From contig ARYC01000640.1 of the NCBI GenBank assembly GCA_000711775.1, positions 78,381 through 142,380 on the forward strand: DNA of 64,000 bases, read 5' to 3'. The number at the start of each line of letters is the position of its first letter. Positions within the stretch are counted from its first letter, which is position 1. The notes under the pieces are model-generated. The model searched no databases. It worked only from the letters and a program-made list of their open reading frames with translations, and was not told the DNA's origin. This DNA is from Oxytricha trifallax (taxonomy: Eukaryota > Ciliophora > Spirotrichea > Sporadotrichida > Oxytrichidae). Shown here piece by piece: positions 1 through 10,947 of this stretch. A program made the translations under genes and the position numbers.

Positions 1-2
1 AA

Positions 3-1176
3 ATACTATAATATATTAAAAAGCAAGGTATTTTGGGGAACAAGTCTTATAAAGATGTGAGAATTGAATTATTTAAAAAGTTTGGGGATGAAACAATAGA
101 GTAGCACAAAAATTGGCTTATCTAAACTTTAAATGTTAGAAAGAGTGAAGCCAAATCTAATACGCAGTCATTAACAAATTCCCAAAATAAGCTAAAAACT
201 AATTAATTAAAAGAGCTGAAAATAAGGCAGGAATTAAATTCAGAATAGAGTGAAGAAAATAGTAATGAAGAATCTCTAATCAACAAAATAAAAAGCCCTA
301 ATACTGTTTAATTTGAACTTGAATCATTAAACTCATCACTTAATAAGACAGAAACCGAAGAAAGCGAGACCTACTCTGATGCTTCGTATCTTAATGAAGA
401 GAAAGTTTAATAAATTATTTCTGATTATTTGAAATAATTTGCAAATAACTAAATGAAAAATATGTATGATGAACTTTTGAGATAAATTCCGGATGTCCTT
501 GAAGGCAAAGTTTACTAAAATTTGGACAATCAAATTAATTAAGTTATTGACAATGTTGATACTCTTTAGTAATAGTACACGAGCTTGAACTTTTCTGAAA
601 TTAAAAAAATTATAGATGAAGGTAAAAAGTAAATTCAAGTTGAATTTCAAAGCTTTTTTTAAGATACAAAAAAGTAGTCCCCAACGTTAGGTGTAGCATC
701 GCAATAAGCGCTTGCAAATCATGTAAGAAATTTCACTGAATAAACCAAAAATTAAAAGACACAATTGAAAAAGTCTCCAATAACTTAATTTAATTATAAG
801 AACGATACCAAGAATTTGTCCCTGTGATAACATAACAATTCTAGCTAAGGATGCTCAAATCAATGAAATTCTAAAAAATCCGAAAATTTTAACTGAGCAA
901 GCTAACAAAACCATTACAGAATTCAAAAAGTTAATAAATGAAAATTTATAAGGATTAAGCATGAACATTAAGCAGCTAGATTAAAAAATATAAAAAATCG
1001 AGAAAGAAGATAAAAAAATAAAAATAGGATCAGACGCCTAAAATTAGTAACAATAATTAAACTAAAATAAAAACTCAGCAAGTGATATCAATGCATAGCA
1101 AGCAAAGTAATAATTGAGTCAACAGCATTAATTAGCGTAGACTATATCTAGATTAACAAAGGTGATGAATCTGTGA
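3..1176 (+). pseudogene. 3' part of a Gln/Asn/Lys-rich coiled-coil protein gene, frameshifted
   Basis: With TAA/TAG read as Gln, one frame is open from the window edge (base 3) to a TGA at 825-827. An equally coding-like frame one base over then runs from about 823 to a TGA at 1174-1176. Both parts share composition: Lys/Glu/Gln/Asn-rich, with heptad-like stretches suggesting coiled coil, an acidic Glu/Ser/Asn stretch near residues 80-130, and a Gln-rich C-terminus. The most economical reading is one protein with a 1-bp frameshift near base 822. The 5' end lies outside the window. I do not recognise the family. About 170 bp of AT-rich 3' flank follows and then a telomere-like G4T4 tract, so this could be the end of a captured gene-sized chromosome or the end of a transposon gene. 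Confidence 0.55.
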
Positions 1177-1347
1177 GATTCATTTTATTAGAGAACAAAC
1201 CCCATTTATTTGATAAAAATTCCTAAAAAATATATGAAATTTAGGACTTTAAATACTTATGACTTATTCATTTAACTTATAACTTAGCTACTTACTTTAA
1301 TTTACTTACTTCTTTGATCATTAAATATTGTTCGGAAATATTCTCAT

Positions 1348-1370
1348 GGGGTTTTGGGGTTTTGGGGTTT
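1348..1370 (+). repeat. Telomere-like (GGGGTTTT)n tract
   Basis: Three G4 blocks separated by T4 and ending in T3. This is the spirotrich macronuclear telomere repeat, in the orientation expected for a right-hand chromosome end or for the right end of a TBE-type transposon. Unlike the TBE copies elsewhere in the window it is not followed by an ANT triplet, and the sequence just upstream does not match their 78-bp terminal repeat. Confidence 0.85.
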
Positions 1371-1570
1371 ACCTAATTTTTGAGATTTTATATTAATTCT
1401 AAATAATTATTTTTTTTAAATAATTTATTTATATGAAATATATTCAAATATTTATTTGCTAGATATTGAAGGTAATTATAATAGCTTAAATAATAACTTT
1501 AGTAGAAAGATTTAAAACAAAAAATAATTTACTTCGTATTTAATTATATTTCTAACACAAAGAAACATAT
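1371..1570. other. AT-rich spacer
   Basis: Very AT-rich, no frame or repeat that I can support. Confidence 0.5.
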
Positions 1571-2090
1571 TTGGCGCAACGCATTAGGGACCAGTCGGAG
1601 GGGTTCGATCTGTCAGCTGCCACACTCCTCGAGTGGGATTGGACACAAGGATTTTCCTGCATAGATGAGTTTACCTGGCTTGAGTTCAGCTTTCTAGGTA
1701 ATAGGGAACAGGATTAAGGTACGCTTTGCCTTAAAAAATGAGAAGACGAAAACCATTGAAGCCAACGATAAGGATTTTTCTCAAACATCGGTTAGGTTGC
1801 TAAAGCTACCACAGCGAAAGAACAGGGATTATGTTTCCCAGTAGCGGTGGAACCGGTAAGCGTTTTTCTTCACTCCCTGTTATTCTAGTCGAATTCTACG
1901 AGCTCTATTGTTCAGATTATGCTGGCAACATCTTGATTTTAGGAGGAGACTGGGTGATAGCGGAAGTGGTTTATTCGGAGTATTTTACTTCATGACTGCC
2001 ACATCACGGAGTTGCCAAGTCAACTCATTCAGACACGTCTACGTCACAACTAAGATTGATGGTTTGATTTTAGTATTAAACAGTGATATG
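1571..2090. other. GC-rich orphan block, possibly a SINE or unknown RNA gene
   Basis: About 520 bp of near-balanced base composition set sharply in AT-rich DNA. No convincing protein frame runs through it. Near the left end are a TGGCGCAACGC string (1572) and GGTTCGATCT (1602), which resemble the A and B boxes of an internal Pol III promoter at about tRNA spacing. That would fit a tRNA-derived SINE, but no 3' tail or target duplication was found. It has no inverted-repeat arms and no visible similarity to the GC-rich cores at 22.9 and 45.7 kb. Confidence 0.3.
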
Positions 2091-2449
2091 TAAAATTTAT
2101 TTGATTTTAATCATAAAAGTACAACAAATTAAAATATTGATATATTGATCATAAATTATTTGATTATATATAATTTATAGGAATTTTTAATATTATTAAT
2201 AAAAACACTTCAAATTTTAAATGAAATGATGCTCTAAAATAACCAAAATTCCATAAAAAGTCTATACTAAATGTTAAGCTTCTTCTTCACACTATATGTT
2301 CAAATTATCTATTATTATCAGTGATGATAAACTTCTCCACATTATTATAAATAATTAATAGTCATCAAAATGAATTGACTAGGTTAATAGCCCAATTATA
2401 ATACAAGATTAAATCAGGGATTTAAAATAAAAAAATGATCTTCATTATT
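2091..2449. other. AT-rich spacer
   Basis: AT-rich sequence between the GC-rich block and the first foldback element; nothing else seen. Confidence 0.5.
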
Positions 2450-2457
2450 AAAAAATG

Positions 2458-3036
2458 GGCTATGGGATCAAACACGTCCCCCCCATAATGTATATTTTTC
2501 TTTTTTTAGTCTGATAGAGTTTTTAACGCTGAGTAATAGTAGCTAATAAACTACGAGTGTGCGATCAATAGTTTTCAAGATATGACCCCATATAAGTCAC
2601 ATTTTATATAAAATTATAGTAAAAATTATTTTAGAAATTTCCAATTTTTCATAAAAATCTAATTTTTCCTTAAAATATGATATTTATAAGATTTAATGAA
2701 AATAATATCATAATAAATTATTTTGACTATTTTTGTTATAAAATTAAAGTGCAATATTTTATTATGATATTATTTTTATAAATTCTTTAAATTTTCATTA
2801 AATCTTATAAATATCATATTTTAAGGAAAAATTAGATTTTTATGAAAAATTGGAAATTTCTAAAATAATTTTTACTATAATTTTATATAAAATGTGACTT
2901 ATATGGGGTCATATCTTGAAAACTATTGATCGCACACTCGTAGTTTATTAGCTACTATTACTCAGCGTTAAAAACTCTATCAGACTAAAAAAAGAAAAAT
3001 ATACATTATGGGGGGGACGTGTTTGATCCCATAGCC
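2458..3036. mobile_element. Foldback element with 8-bp target duplication (AAAAAATG)
   Basis: A nearly perfect palindrome of about 579 bp. The arms of some 250 bp start GGCTATGGGATCAAACACG and run through a C7/G7 tract near each end; the short centre lies around 2745. The same 8-mer AAAAAATG flanks it at 2450-2457 and 3037-3044, so it was inserted rather than produced by assembly. It carries no protein frame, so it would be non-autonomous. An 8-bp duplication is typical of hAT-type transposases, but the ends match no family I can name. Confidence 0.85.
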
Positions 3037-3232
3037 AAAAAATGAATTTAATTTTATATAAATCACACTTATTTGACTATTTAGATATATTGAATAAGAG
3101 CCATGACTTTTTTTGCATTTTTCCTATATTCTAAAGTTTAAGATAATATACATATAAAACTTAGTGATAAGTCAAACTTAATCTATAGAGTTAATATTCT
3201 TATAATAAAATAAATATACTTATTAAGAATTG

Positions 3233-3262
3233 GCGTCGGCAAATTTTAAAATTTGCCGACGC
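3233..3262. repeat. 30-bp perfect palindrome
   Basis: GCGTCGGC, then an A/T centre, then GCCGACGC; both 15-nt halves are perfectly self-complementary. It is the only GC-rich stretch in its surroundings. It may be a small hairpin or a relic of a foldback element. Confidence 0.7.
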
Positions 3263-3568
3263 ATGCAGGCGATTTTTAATTTATTTAATTTAATTAAAGA
3301 ATTAATAAAATAATCAAACGTAAATCAATGATTCAAAAATCATTTTTATATGAGTTAATCTTTTAAGATCTATACTTTTCTTTAAGACTTCCGAAAGCAC
3401 CCTAAAGTCATTCTATTATAAAATTTTTACGCAAGTTTTAAGATATTTTATTCTTTTTTTTATTAATGGACTTTATATATAAAAATATAGATTGATCATC
3501 AATTGATATGAACAAGATTTAATTCAATTTAATATTTAAATTTATTTTAATTATATAAATAAATATAA

Positions 3569-4141
3569 ATGCAAAAAGTAATGGCTCTTATTGATTACAC
3601 ACTTTTAATGTATAGCTATAATAATATTTTTTCAAGCTTATTGCTTGTTGTTACGAACATTAAAACACATAAGATTTCATATAAACTTAAAGAACATGAA
3701 GTCAGAAGTCATAAATATAAATTAATAAATTTTCTTCTTCAAATTTTTAACATTCATTATTTTATGATAATTTATCCAAATTTATTTTATTTCTTTATAT
3801 AAAAAAATCCTACTTAATAATTTGATAATACTTATAATTGTCTAAATTCATTTAATTATTTTAATTATATTTTTTATAAAAATAAGAAAGGTTTCTTAAA
3901 ATTAATATTAACAGAAATAAAATCTTTGATGTCATTATCTTATTTGGGGTGTGTAATCCAAGAAACTCAAGAATTACTCAAGTTTTTATCTAAAGATAAA
4001 ATAGTATCGCTATCTATTTACATAAATCACTATTTAAAGCATGCCAAAATTACTCATACGTGTCACTATTTAAATTTATTATTTTAGCAGATTCATGGGT
4101 ATGCATGTTAATGTTTTAGTTTTTTCTAAAAAAATAATTGA
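3569..4141 (+). CDS. Coding-like frame, candidate MDS; product unknown
   Basis: In the ciliate code a frame runs from ATG 3569 to TGA 4139-4141, 190 codons. The first 100 codons are so AT-rich that they may be noncoding. From about 3880 the composition becomes protein-like (motifs such as CVIQETQELLKFLSKDK and a run of amphipathic helices up to 4085). The helical pattern is faintly reminiscent of a cyclin box, but I would not assign it. A macronuclear-destined segment at about 3880-4090 within AT-rich IES is the preferred reading. Confidence 0.35.
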
Positions 4142-4208
4142 TTAACATTTTTTGAAATATGTATTATAATAATTGCTTTATTTATTAAATAAGTGCAATG
4201 GTATATAG

Positions 4209-4322
4209 TACTACAATGCATTTACAGAAATTATGCAAGTCAGTGAAAGTCAAACGTTAATTGATTTGCCTGACTATAAGAATCTGCATGAACTAAAATA
4301 AACAATAGATATTAGAAAGTAA
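4209..4322 (+). CDS. Short coding-like segment, candidate MDS
   Basis: About 38 codons with unusually protein-like content for this AT-rich region (Glu, Asp, Pro and Cys-free but balanced; motif SESQTLIDLPDYKNLHEL). No start or stop is seen, consistent with an internal MDS. A similar short stretch on the + strand lies at 5207-5345. Function unknown. Confidence 0.3.
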
Positions 4323-4650
4323 TTTTAAAATTAATTATTATATCTATTTATATTATAAATTAAATAATACAATAATCATATTCCTAAATAATTTAGTTAA
4401 TTAACATATTTAACTTTCTTTTATAATTTAATTTAAAATTTAATATTATTAATATTTTGAATTAAGATATTTATTTTTTATAATTTATCATTCTATTAAA
4501 TTATTTATTACCATTCTAAAGATTATCAAATATTAGTAAAAGTATTTTATTAATATTAAATAATTTAATAATAATATATCTATATAATTATGTTGAAATT
4601 ATATGTTTAAAAGTTATTAAAATCTTAAAAATTGGACTTATAAAATTATT

Positions 4651-5133
4651 GGGGGGGGAAGTTACCTGGCAAGTGGGAAGTTTCCTGGCAAGTAAATTTT
4701 ATTATATATAATTTCATGATTTTTTCATAAAATTATATATAAATCAATTTTTTTAATTAACCAATTGTTTCGGGGATATATTAAAAATCCTTTAAAAATT
4801 TCAAAAATATAAGTTCAAGTAGTTTACTATAAATAACGTTGTATAAATATAAATTGGAAACTTATAAGAAAATATTCATATTAACAATAAATCAAAGTGC
4901 ATTTGAAGTGGAAAATTAATGTTTAAAGAGATAAATATTTTAAAGTTCATCATAAATAGACTAATTTATCTTCAATCTAATGTAATTTAAATTATTAAAA
5001 GTTACTCCTAGCAATTAGAAATATTAACCAAGAAAAATAAAATGTTGAAAAAAATGAAAAAAAATTTACTTGCCAGTAAACTTCCCTAAAAATTTTTTCA
5101 TCATAAAACTGGGCAGGAAACTTCCCCCCTCCC
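4651..5133. mobile_element. Foldback element, GGGGGGGGAAGTT family, 8-bp target duplication
   Basis: 483 bp. The ends are G8 followed by AAGTTACCTGGCAAGT, and the inverted counterpart ...ACTTGCCAGTAAACTTCCC; each end carries a second copy of the AAGTTTCCTG unit. The octamer AAATTATT flanks it at 4643-4650 and 5134-5141. The element at 16351-16825 has the same end sequence, size and duplication length, so the two form a family. No coding capacity. Confidence 0.8.
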
Positions 5134-5700
5134 AAATTATTTATGAAATCCACTTTTTTAAAAATTAATTAAAAAGTGGTTTTTTATTTTATAATTTTTA
5201 TATAAAATTTCTTAGAGATCTTGATGCAATGGTGACTATATATGACATAAACCTCTTATAGTAAATAATTATGATCTCTAGTTTGGAGATGAATTTATTT
5301 AAGTTCATTACTAAATAAACATTAATCATTTTTCTTGTTTGGGAAAATAAATAAAATTTTATATTTTATAAATATCAGTTATCATTGTTTTAATTTAATG
5401 TAAATATGATAAATCTACGTATTGAGAGACTTTGATAAATTCATAATTAAAAATTGAAATTTAATAATAATATTATCCAACTCTATTAAACTTCTACTAA
5501 ATCATTTCTTTGAGAGTTTAAATGAAATTATAAATATTTGAAATTAAAATTAGAACTTTGCTTGGTATTATCATAATAAATGACAATATTTAATAATATA
5601 TTCATTGAAGGATAAATTAAATTTTTATTTAATATTTATGCATCAGATTAATGGTTTATAATATTTGGTTGACTCTTTTAAAAGCAATTATTATAATAAA

Positions 5701-5714
5701 TATTTCAACTAGTT
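5701..5714. repeat. Left target-site duplication of the LINE
   Basis: TATTTCAACTAGTT, identical to 10934-10947. Confidence 0.9.
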
Positions 5715-5743
5715 AATTAAAAAAAAAAAAAAATAATTAAGAA

Positions 5744-8700
5744 ATGGAAAAAGGCGGGGACTAGATGGAGGCAGGTTAACAACAAAGGAACGGGCGAAGA
5801 ATTCTACCAGTATACATGGAGAAAGAAAACTCCAACAAAACTATAAACCAAAAATCACTCAAGGACTATTTTGAAAGTTCAAGTGTGAACGCAAATATTT
5901 AGAAGATTTACAACCATAATGTCCAAATCTAATAATAAAAAATGAGTTACAAAGATTTAGACAACTTTAGCATTAAGCTGAATAACGGCCGTCAACTTCA
6001 ATTTTGCCAACCCTAGAGAGAAGTTGAAGGATGGGTTAGAAGAACCGAGAGATTTGCAGAGAACTAACGCAGCAAAAGGAGAGAACAAACCATCAACAAT
6101 AAGAGATAGATAGCTTTGCAATCAATCAAGCTAAATATATGCCTACAGAATGTGAGAGGAATGAACTCAAAACTCAAACAAGACCAGCTAATGAGGGAAA
6201 TCGAATACAAATAACCAGATTTGATAGGTCTCGTAGAAACTAGGCTTACAAGAATGATAGGGATTAACAACAAAAACATAGCGCAGACTTATCTAGCCAG
6301 GAATGGAGGAGTTTTGGTGCTAAATAATGGGAAATTCCCTATGAATACAATAAAAACACTAAAGTAATATATCGCTTGGACTATACTGAACGTGGGAGGA
6401 TTTCCACTACACATTATTACAGCCTACATTCCCCCCTATTGTAATGACGAAGTCAAAGAACTTCAGAACAGATTAATGTATATGATAATTACATTAAAAT
6501 AAAAGTGTTAAAAACAAAGAATCATTGTTATGGGTGATTTCAATTTCCATATTAAAGAATTGGGCAAAAGATTAAACAAAGAAGGCTTGAGAGAGTCCAT
6601 CCCAGTGGGAGTGGAAACTCATACGAAGGGAAATTAACTTGATCAAATTTTCTCAAATGTAGAGACAGCCAGCTGGGAAACTTGTTAACTAAAGCAAACT
6701 GACCATAAGTTGGTTCAAGTGAAATTGAAAATCAAATTTCACGAAAACGATTTCAAACTGTCGGATAGAGAACAATAGATAAGAATATCTGACATCAGGA
6801 AGTAGTGTTGGCAGACATTCATGAACGAAAAAAGAGAATTAACACTAGAAGACTTAGACCAACCAATTCAAAAATGTTTTGTAGAGAAACTAGAAAGACA
6901 ATTTAAAGGAAAGAATTGGTACTAGTAACCTCCAGAGTGGGCGATAAAAAACAAAGTGGGAGGCCTCAACAACGCATTCTAAGATGCGAAAGTGCAGTGG
7001 AAGGAAGCAATCAGAGACATGGAACATTGCCTTGATAGAAACGACTTAAAAGGGTTTTTCTACCTAGTAAAAAGGTTGACTAAGAACTAGAAACAATCCC
7101 AACCAATCAAAGGACTGACAATTAATGAGGAGAGAGTAGAATTGAGAGAATAATCCAAGAGAAAAGTCTTGGAGTTTTACAATCAATTATTCAAAGATGG
7201 CAGAAGCAGAAAAGAGGAGCTAAAAGCGAAACAGGACACAGAAATGGTAGACGAACACGAAATTGGGGAATTTTGTAAAGTCGAAGATGTAGCAAAGAGC
7301 ATTAGAGAGTGCAACTTTAACAAAGCCATTGGACCAGATGGATTTGATGGGAAGATATTACTTAAATCTGAAAGAATTTTGGAGACAGTAAGTACAAAGA
7401 TTACATAATGGTTGAATAATACATCGGTCCCGGAATACATTAAAGAAGGAAGACTAGTCCTGTTGAGTAAAGGATAGGGCGATTTGTACCCAGAAATAGA
7501 GAACACTAGGCCTATAGTAGTGAACTCACATTTAAGTAAAGTAATAGAGAAAGTAATCATCAATAAGATCTAAGATAGTAAAAGTGATCTTTTACAAACA
7601 GGAAATTACTAAAATGGGTTCAAGGAAAGTAAAAGTACGGACATTAACTTAATGAGAATGTTGGAACACATCAAAGAGTCAAGGAGGAAGAGTAATAAGA
7701 GAGAAGCGTACCTGTTGGTAGATCTCCAGAAAGCGTATGACTCGGTCTGGAAAGACAAAATGATCGATGTTCTAAGAAAGAGAATTAAATCGTAAAAGGA
7801 CACCAAAATAGTCAGGCTAATAGAAGATTTGTACAAAGGAAACAAGATTAGATTTGAAGGGTAGGAGATAAAAACTGAACAAGGAGTAGCGTAGGGAAGT
7901 AGATTATCACCAATGCTATTCAACATTTATTTATAAGACGCTATCTATCAGCAGCCTGAATTATTCTCACTAATAAAACAAGGAAAATTAATAGCATTTG
8001 CAGATGACATTCTAATAAATATTAGTGACGTTGAACAATTCAAGAGAGTAATCGAAAGTTTCAAGAACATGGAGTAGACTCACAACTTGAAACTAAATAA
8101 GAAAAAGACAGTATTTTTAAGTGACGCCAAGAAGTTCCAAAAGATAAGTCAAATTGAGGGTATATAGAAGGTGGACGAGGCAAAATACTTAGGACTCAAT
8201 ATTTGTCTCAATACATAGCAATTCTTAAAAAATACGTGGAAAGAAATTAGGCAAAAAACGGAGTTTTATCAGAGGCTAACGAAGTCAAACAACCCAACGA
8301 TCTGTGACACGATAATGATGGCCTAGATAAGATCATTAATGATCTATAAATATACTCCATTGGTAGCAGCTCAATTTGTGAAAATACAAGAAATAGAAAG
8401 AATGGAAATTCAACTAAAGAGAATTGCTTTTGGGACGTCAAGGGACATCTCAAATAAATTACTAAGAAATGTAACTCAGCTAAAAGATACCAACACCAGT
8501 GATATCATGTAATAGTTGGTTCAGAAGAACACGAGGTTGTTTAAAAACGATTTAGACAGTTTTGTGAAAAAGAAAGCCCCAGAAATAATAAAACAACAAG
8601 GGGAGATACTCTAAAAAAGAAAAAAACTATTCTTGACTAAAAATGTGATGGATACAATGATGGCTCTAAGTTAGGGAAGAACTATAGAGAATTATGGCAT

Positions 8701-9007
8701 GAGCCACTATTGCAACGTGCATAGAGTGTTTGTGGACAGCAACCATCTCAAGAACTGAAATTTGATAAATGTTGCTGGAGATCCCACAAGGTTTTCGAGA
8801 TAATTAAGAGAGAACAGACTAATTGACATGAAAAGCAAACTACAAATTGAAATCATTTCAAATATGGTTTGGCTAGACCAAAGGATTAAACAACTAGAAG
8901 AACATGGATACTATCAACCAGTAAAGAGGATGTTTAAGACAGTGTATGTCAAAAAAGCAGTGATGGAATATGATGAGGAGAAACTTCTAAAAAAATCAAC
9001 AAAGTGA
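5744..9007 (+). pseudogene. APE-type endonuclease / reverse transcriptase of the LINE, one premature TGA
   Basis: 1087 codons from ATG 5744, open with TAA/TAG as Gln except for a TGA at 8756-8758; the same frame continues to TGA 9005-9007. Endonuclease motifs: LQNVRGMN (Asn136), GLVETRLT (Glu165), MGDFNFH (Asp265, Asn267), TDHKLV (Asp320-His321). RT motifs: AIGPDGFDG, RPIVVNSHLSK, LVDLQKAYDSV (catalytic Asp660), GVAQGSRLSPMLFNIY and FADD (Asp754, Asp755). The product would nick the target and copy element RNA onto it. The only visible defect is the TGA, probably a TGG-to-TGA change, which removes the last 83 residues, well behind the catalytic core. The start is the first ATG after the A-rich leader. 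Confidence 0.93.
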
Positions 9008-9086
9008 ATATTTAAACGAAATACTAAAGTAGGTAGAATAATTTGTGAGATCTGAGATTTATAACACAATAATTAATAATTAAGAA

Positions 9087-9122
9087 ATGAGAAAGATCAA
9101 TAATAATAATAATAATAATAAT
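9087..9122 (+). repeat. (AAT)n microsatellite between the two LINE frames
   Basis: A short run of AAT units follows an ATG-AGA-AAG-ATC start in a third frame that reaches a TGA near 9217. It lies in the gap between the two long LINE frames and could reflect slippage at the start of the second ORF. Confidence 0.6.
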
Positions 9123-9147
9123 AGAATTAATAGGAGATATACTTTGA

Positions 9148-10806
9148 ACTAGATGGAGGAGTAAAATTTCAGCAAGCAAAACTTTGGACAATGGAACAGA
9201 AAGTTCAAAGTTTGGGAGAGATGACAACAGGAAGGGAGAAAGGAATGAGAAGAGACGATTCTGGGAGCGAGTTTAAGAGATTCGTCACTGTCATAGAGAT
9301 AGAAGCAGAGACCAAGAAGCACTGGGTATTAGAGAAGAGAATACCTCCGCGGTACCCTTAAACAAACAGATGGGATTCAAGAGTAAACTCAAGATCGGAA
9401 ATTCTAACCCTAGCAAGAAAATCAACCAAGCCCAGAAACAACGAACCCAATTCGATAAACATGAGGATGATTCATACTGCATACAAGCTGACTAAATGTA
9501 GCTAAAAAATATCATTGACCTTTCGGAAGTAAAGTGCTAAGGATTTGACAAAATCATCTATGCAAAGAAAGGATGGTAACCACAAACTACAAGAATGGTA
9601 ACCATAGTATGCTGTCCAAGCACAAGAACCAGAGTTGAAAAAGCCCTAGTGAGAAGATTCGAGGATAGGGAGAGTGCGTTGAGAAGGGGAGTGAGAGAAA
9701 GTGACCTGTGGACGGAGAAGCAAAAAATTCACTCGAGGGAGATCAACGAGGATTGGCAACATTTTGACTTGATTCCTGGCAAACACGTAAACGAAGAAAC
9801 TCTAGAGATAGTCATGAGCTAAATTGAAGAAGTGTAGTTCATGTTTCAGAAAGATAGACACCTGATCCTTCCACCCATGATCATGAATGACAAAGGAATT
9901 CGCCAAGTGGAAAAATATATTGGGTCAACAAACTGGAAACTTGACAACAGCAGATATTGGAGAATTATAGATGATATCTCAAATATCATCATCCCAATTT
10001 GCTGCCAAAGCAGTGTGAAGAACTGTTAGAACTGGATAGTGGTCATGATAGAGAGAGGAACTAAACAAATGGAAGTCTATGATACCAGAAGGTAAATCGG
10101 GAGCATGGCAATTATTCAAAGGCAACTCAAATCAATTAATTAAGTCACAAAAGAAACAATAGGGATGGAGTACAAAATCGAGAAGGTGGTGAGCAAAATG
10201 GAGACTAATTAAGTGAATGACCCAGAAGATTGCGGACTGTTGGCCATCCTAATCACTAACCACTTAGCATTGGAGTTAGAGGGTGAGCCAGTATTTCAAA
10301 TTTTCTCAAAGGACTGGTTGAGTATGCAACGATACTACCTAATGCTAAACTTGGAAGTCGGTTTCATGAAGATGGAAATTGGCAAATCTGGGTATTTGAT
10401 CAGAGAGGAGGAGGCTGTTTAGAATCAGGAAAAGAGGAGTGAAATGATCTGGAGCCAAGTCGGGCGTGAAATTGGAGATCTTCAAGAAAGTGTCAACCAG
10501 TAACTTGACAATTGGGAAGGAATTTTCCAAAGGAGTGACTGGCAACTTGAGCTAGAGCAGGAATTTGAACACCAAGAGGAAGCTGGGAGTGATTTTGATG
10601 GACATCTTACGGAGCTAGAGTGCTGCTTGTTCAGTGATGGATCGGAGTTACAACAAAATAGAGATGCTTTACAAATGGCAGTAGAAGATTCAGAGAAGAA
10701 AGCAGATATCAACAGGAAGACTGTTCAAATTAAGCCTGGTAAGACCGTCAAGCAAGATGGGACAGAGAAATAATTATAGAAAGATGGACCTAGAGATGAA
10801 CATTGA
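9148..10806 (+). CDS. Second LINE protein with Ulp1/SENP-like (C48) cysteine protease domain
   Basis: Open for 552 codons after a TGA at 9145-9147, to TGA 10804-10806. The start is unclear: the first in-frame ATG is at 9370, while another ATG (9153) lies in a neighbouring frame and runs into TGA. The N-terminal third is basic and Arg-rich. The central part reads like a C48 protease: NWIVVMIERG (Trp codon 10033), EVYDTR (Asp 10081), a Gln at 10210 and NDPEDCGLLAI (Cys 10231). In this family His normally precedes the Trp, and here that residue is Asn (10030), so activity is doubtful. The C-terminal third is acidic/coiled. Ulp1-like domains are known in some LINEs, but their role in retrotransposition is not settled. 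Confidence 0.72.
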
Positions 10807-10813
10807 ACAAACC

Positions 10814-10933
10814 AGCGGAGAACCGCTTTTACAGGCAAAAATTAGTAATAGTGTTTAGGTCTCACAAAATGTACTTACCTCCGTATTTATTTCGTATTTT
10901 AATTTACCTCAAGTTATTTACTACTACTACTAC
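10814..10933 (+). other. LINE 3' end: stem-loop and (CTA)n tail
   Basis: A 5-bp stem AGCGG/CCGCT with loop AGAA lies just after the stop codon (10814-10827). The element ends in a run of CTA units immediately before the right target duplication. Stem-loops plus a microsatellite tail are typical recognition features for LINE reverse transcriptases. Confidence 0.65.
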
Positions 10934-10947
10934 TATTTCAACTAGTT
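10934..10947. repeat. Right target-site duplication of the LINE
   Basis: TATTTCAACTAGTT, identical to 5701-5714. Confidence 0.9.

Larger units (their letters stand above)
5715..10933 (+). mobile_element. Full-length non-LTR retrotransposon (LINE), 5.2 kb
   Basis: Bounded by identical 14-bp repeats (5701-5714 and 10934-10947), so both ends are defined. It begins with an A-rich leader. It then carries an APE-endonuclease/reverse transcriptase frame (5744-9007) and a second frame with a Ulp1-like protease domain (9148-10806). It ends with a 3' stem-loop and a (CTA)n tail instead of poly(A). Base composition is clearly richer in G+C than the surroundings and the target duplications are perfect, so the insertion is recent. 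The order RT first, second ORF downstream is the reverse of the usual LINE ORF1-ORF2 arrangement. Confidence 0.92.

Noticed and set aside
336..650. Minus-strand frame of about 100 codons opposite the Gln-rich gene
   Set aside because: It is the antisense of a better plus-strand frame that uses TAA/TAG as Gln; its translation is low-complexity Ile/Leu/Phe/Asn.
7183..7926. Minus-strand frames inside the LINE
   Set aside because: They are shadows of the reverse transcriptase frame, which has clear catalytic motifs.
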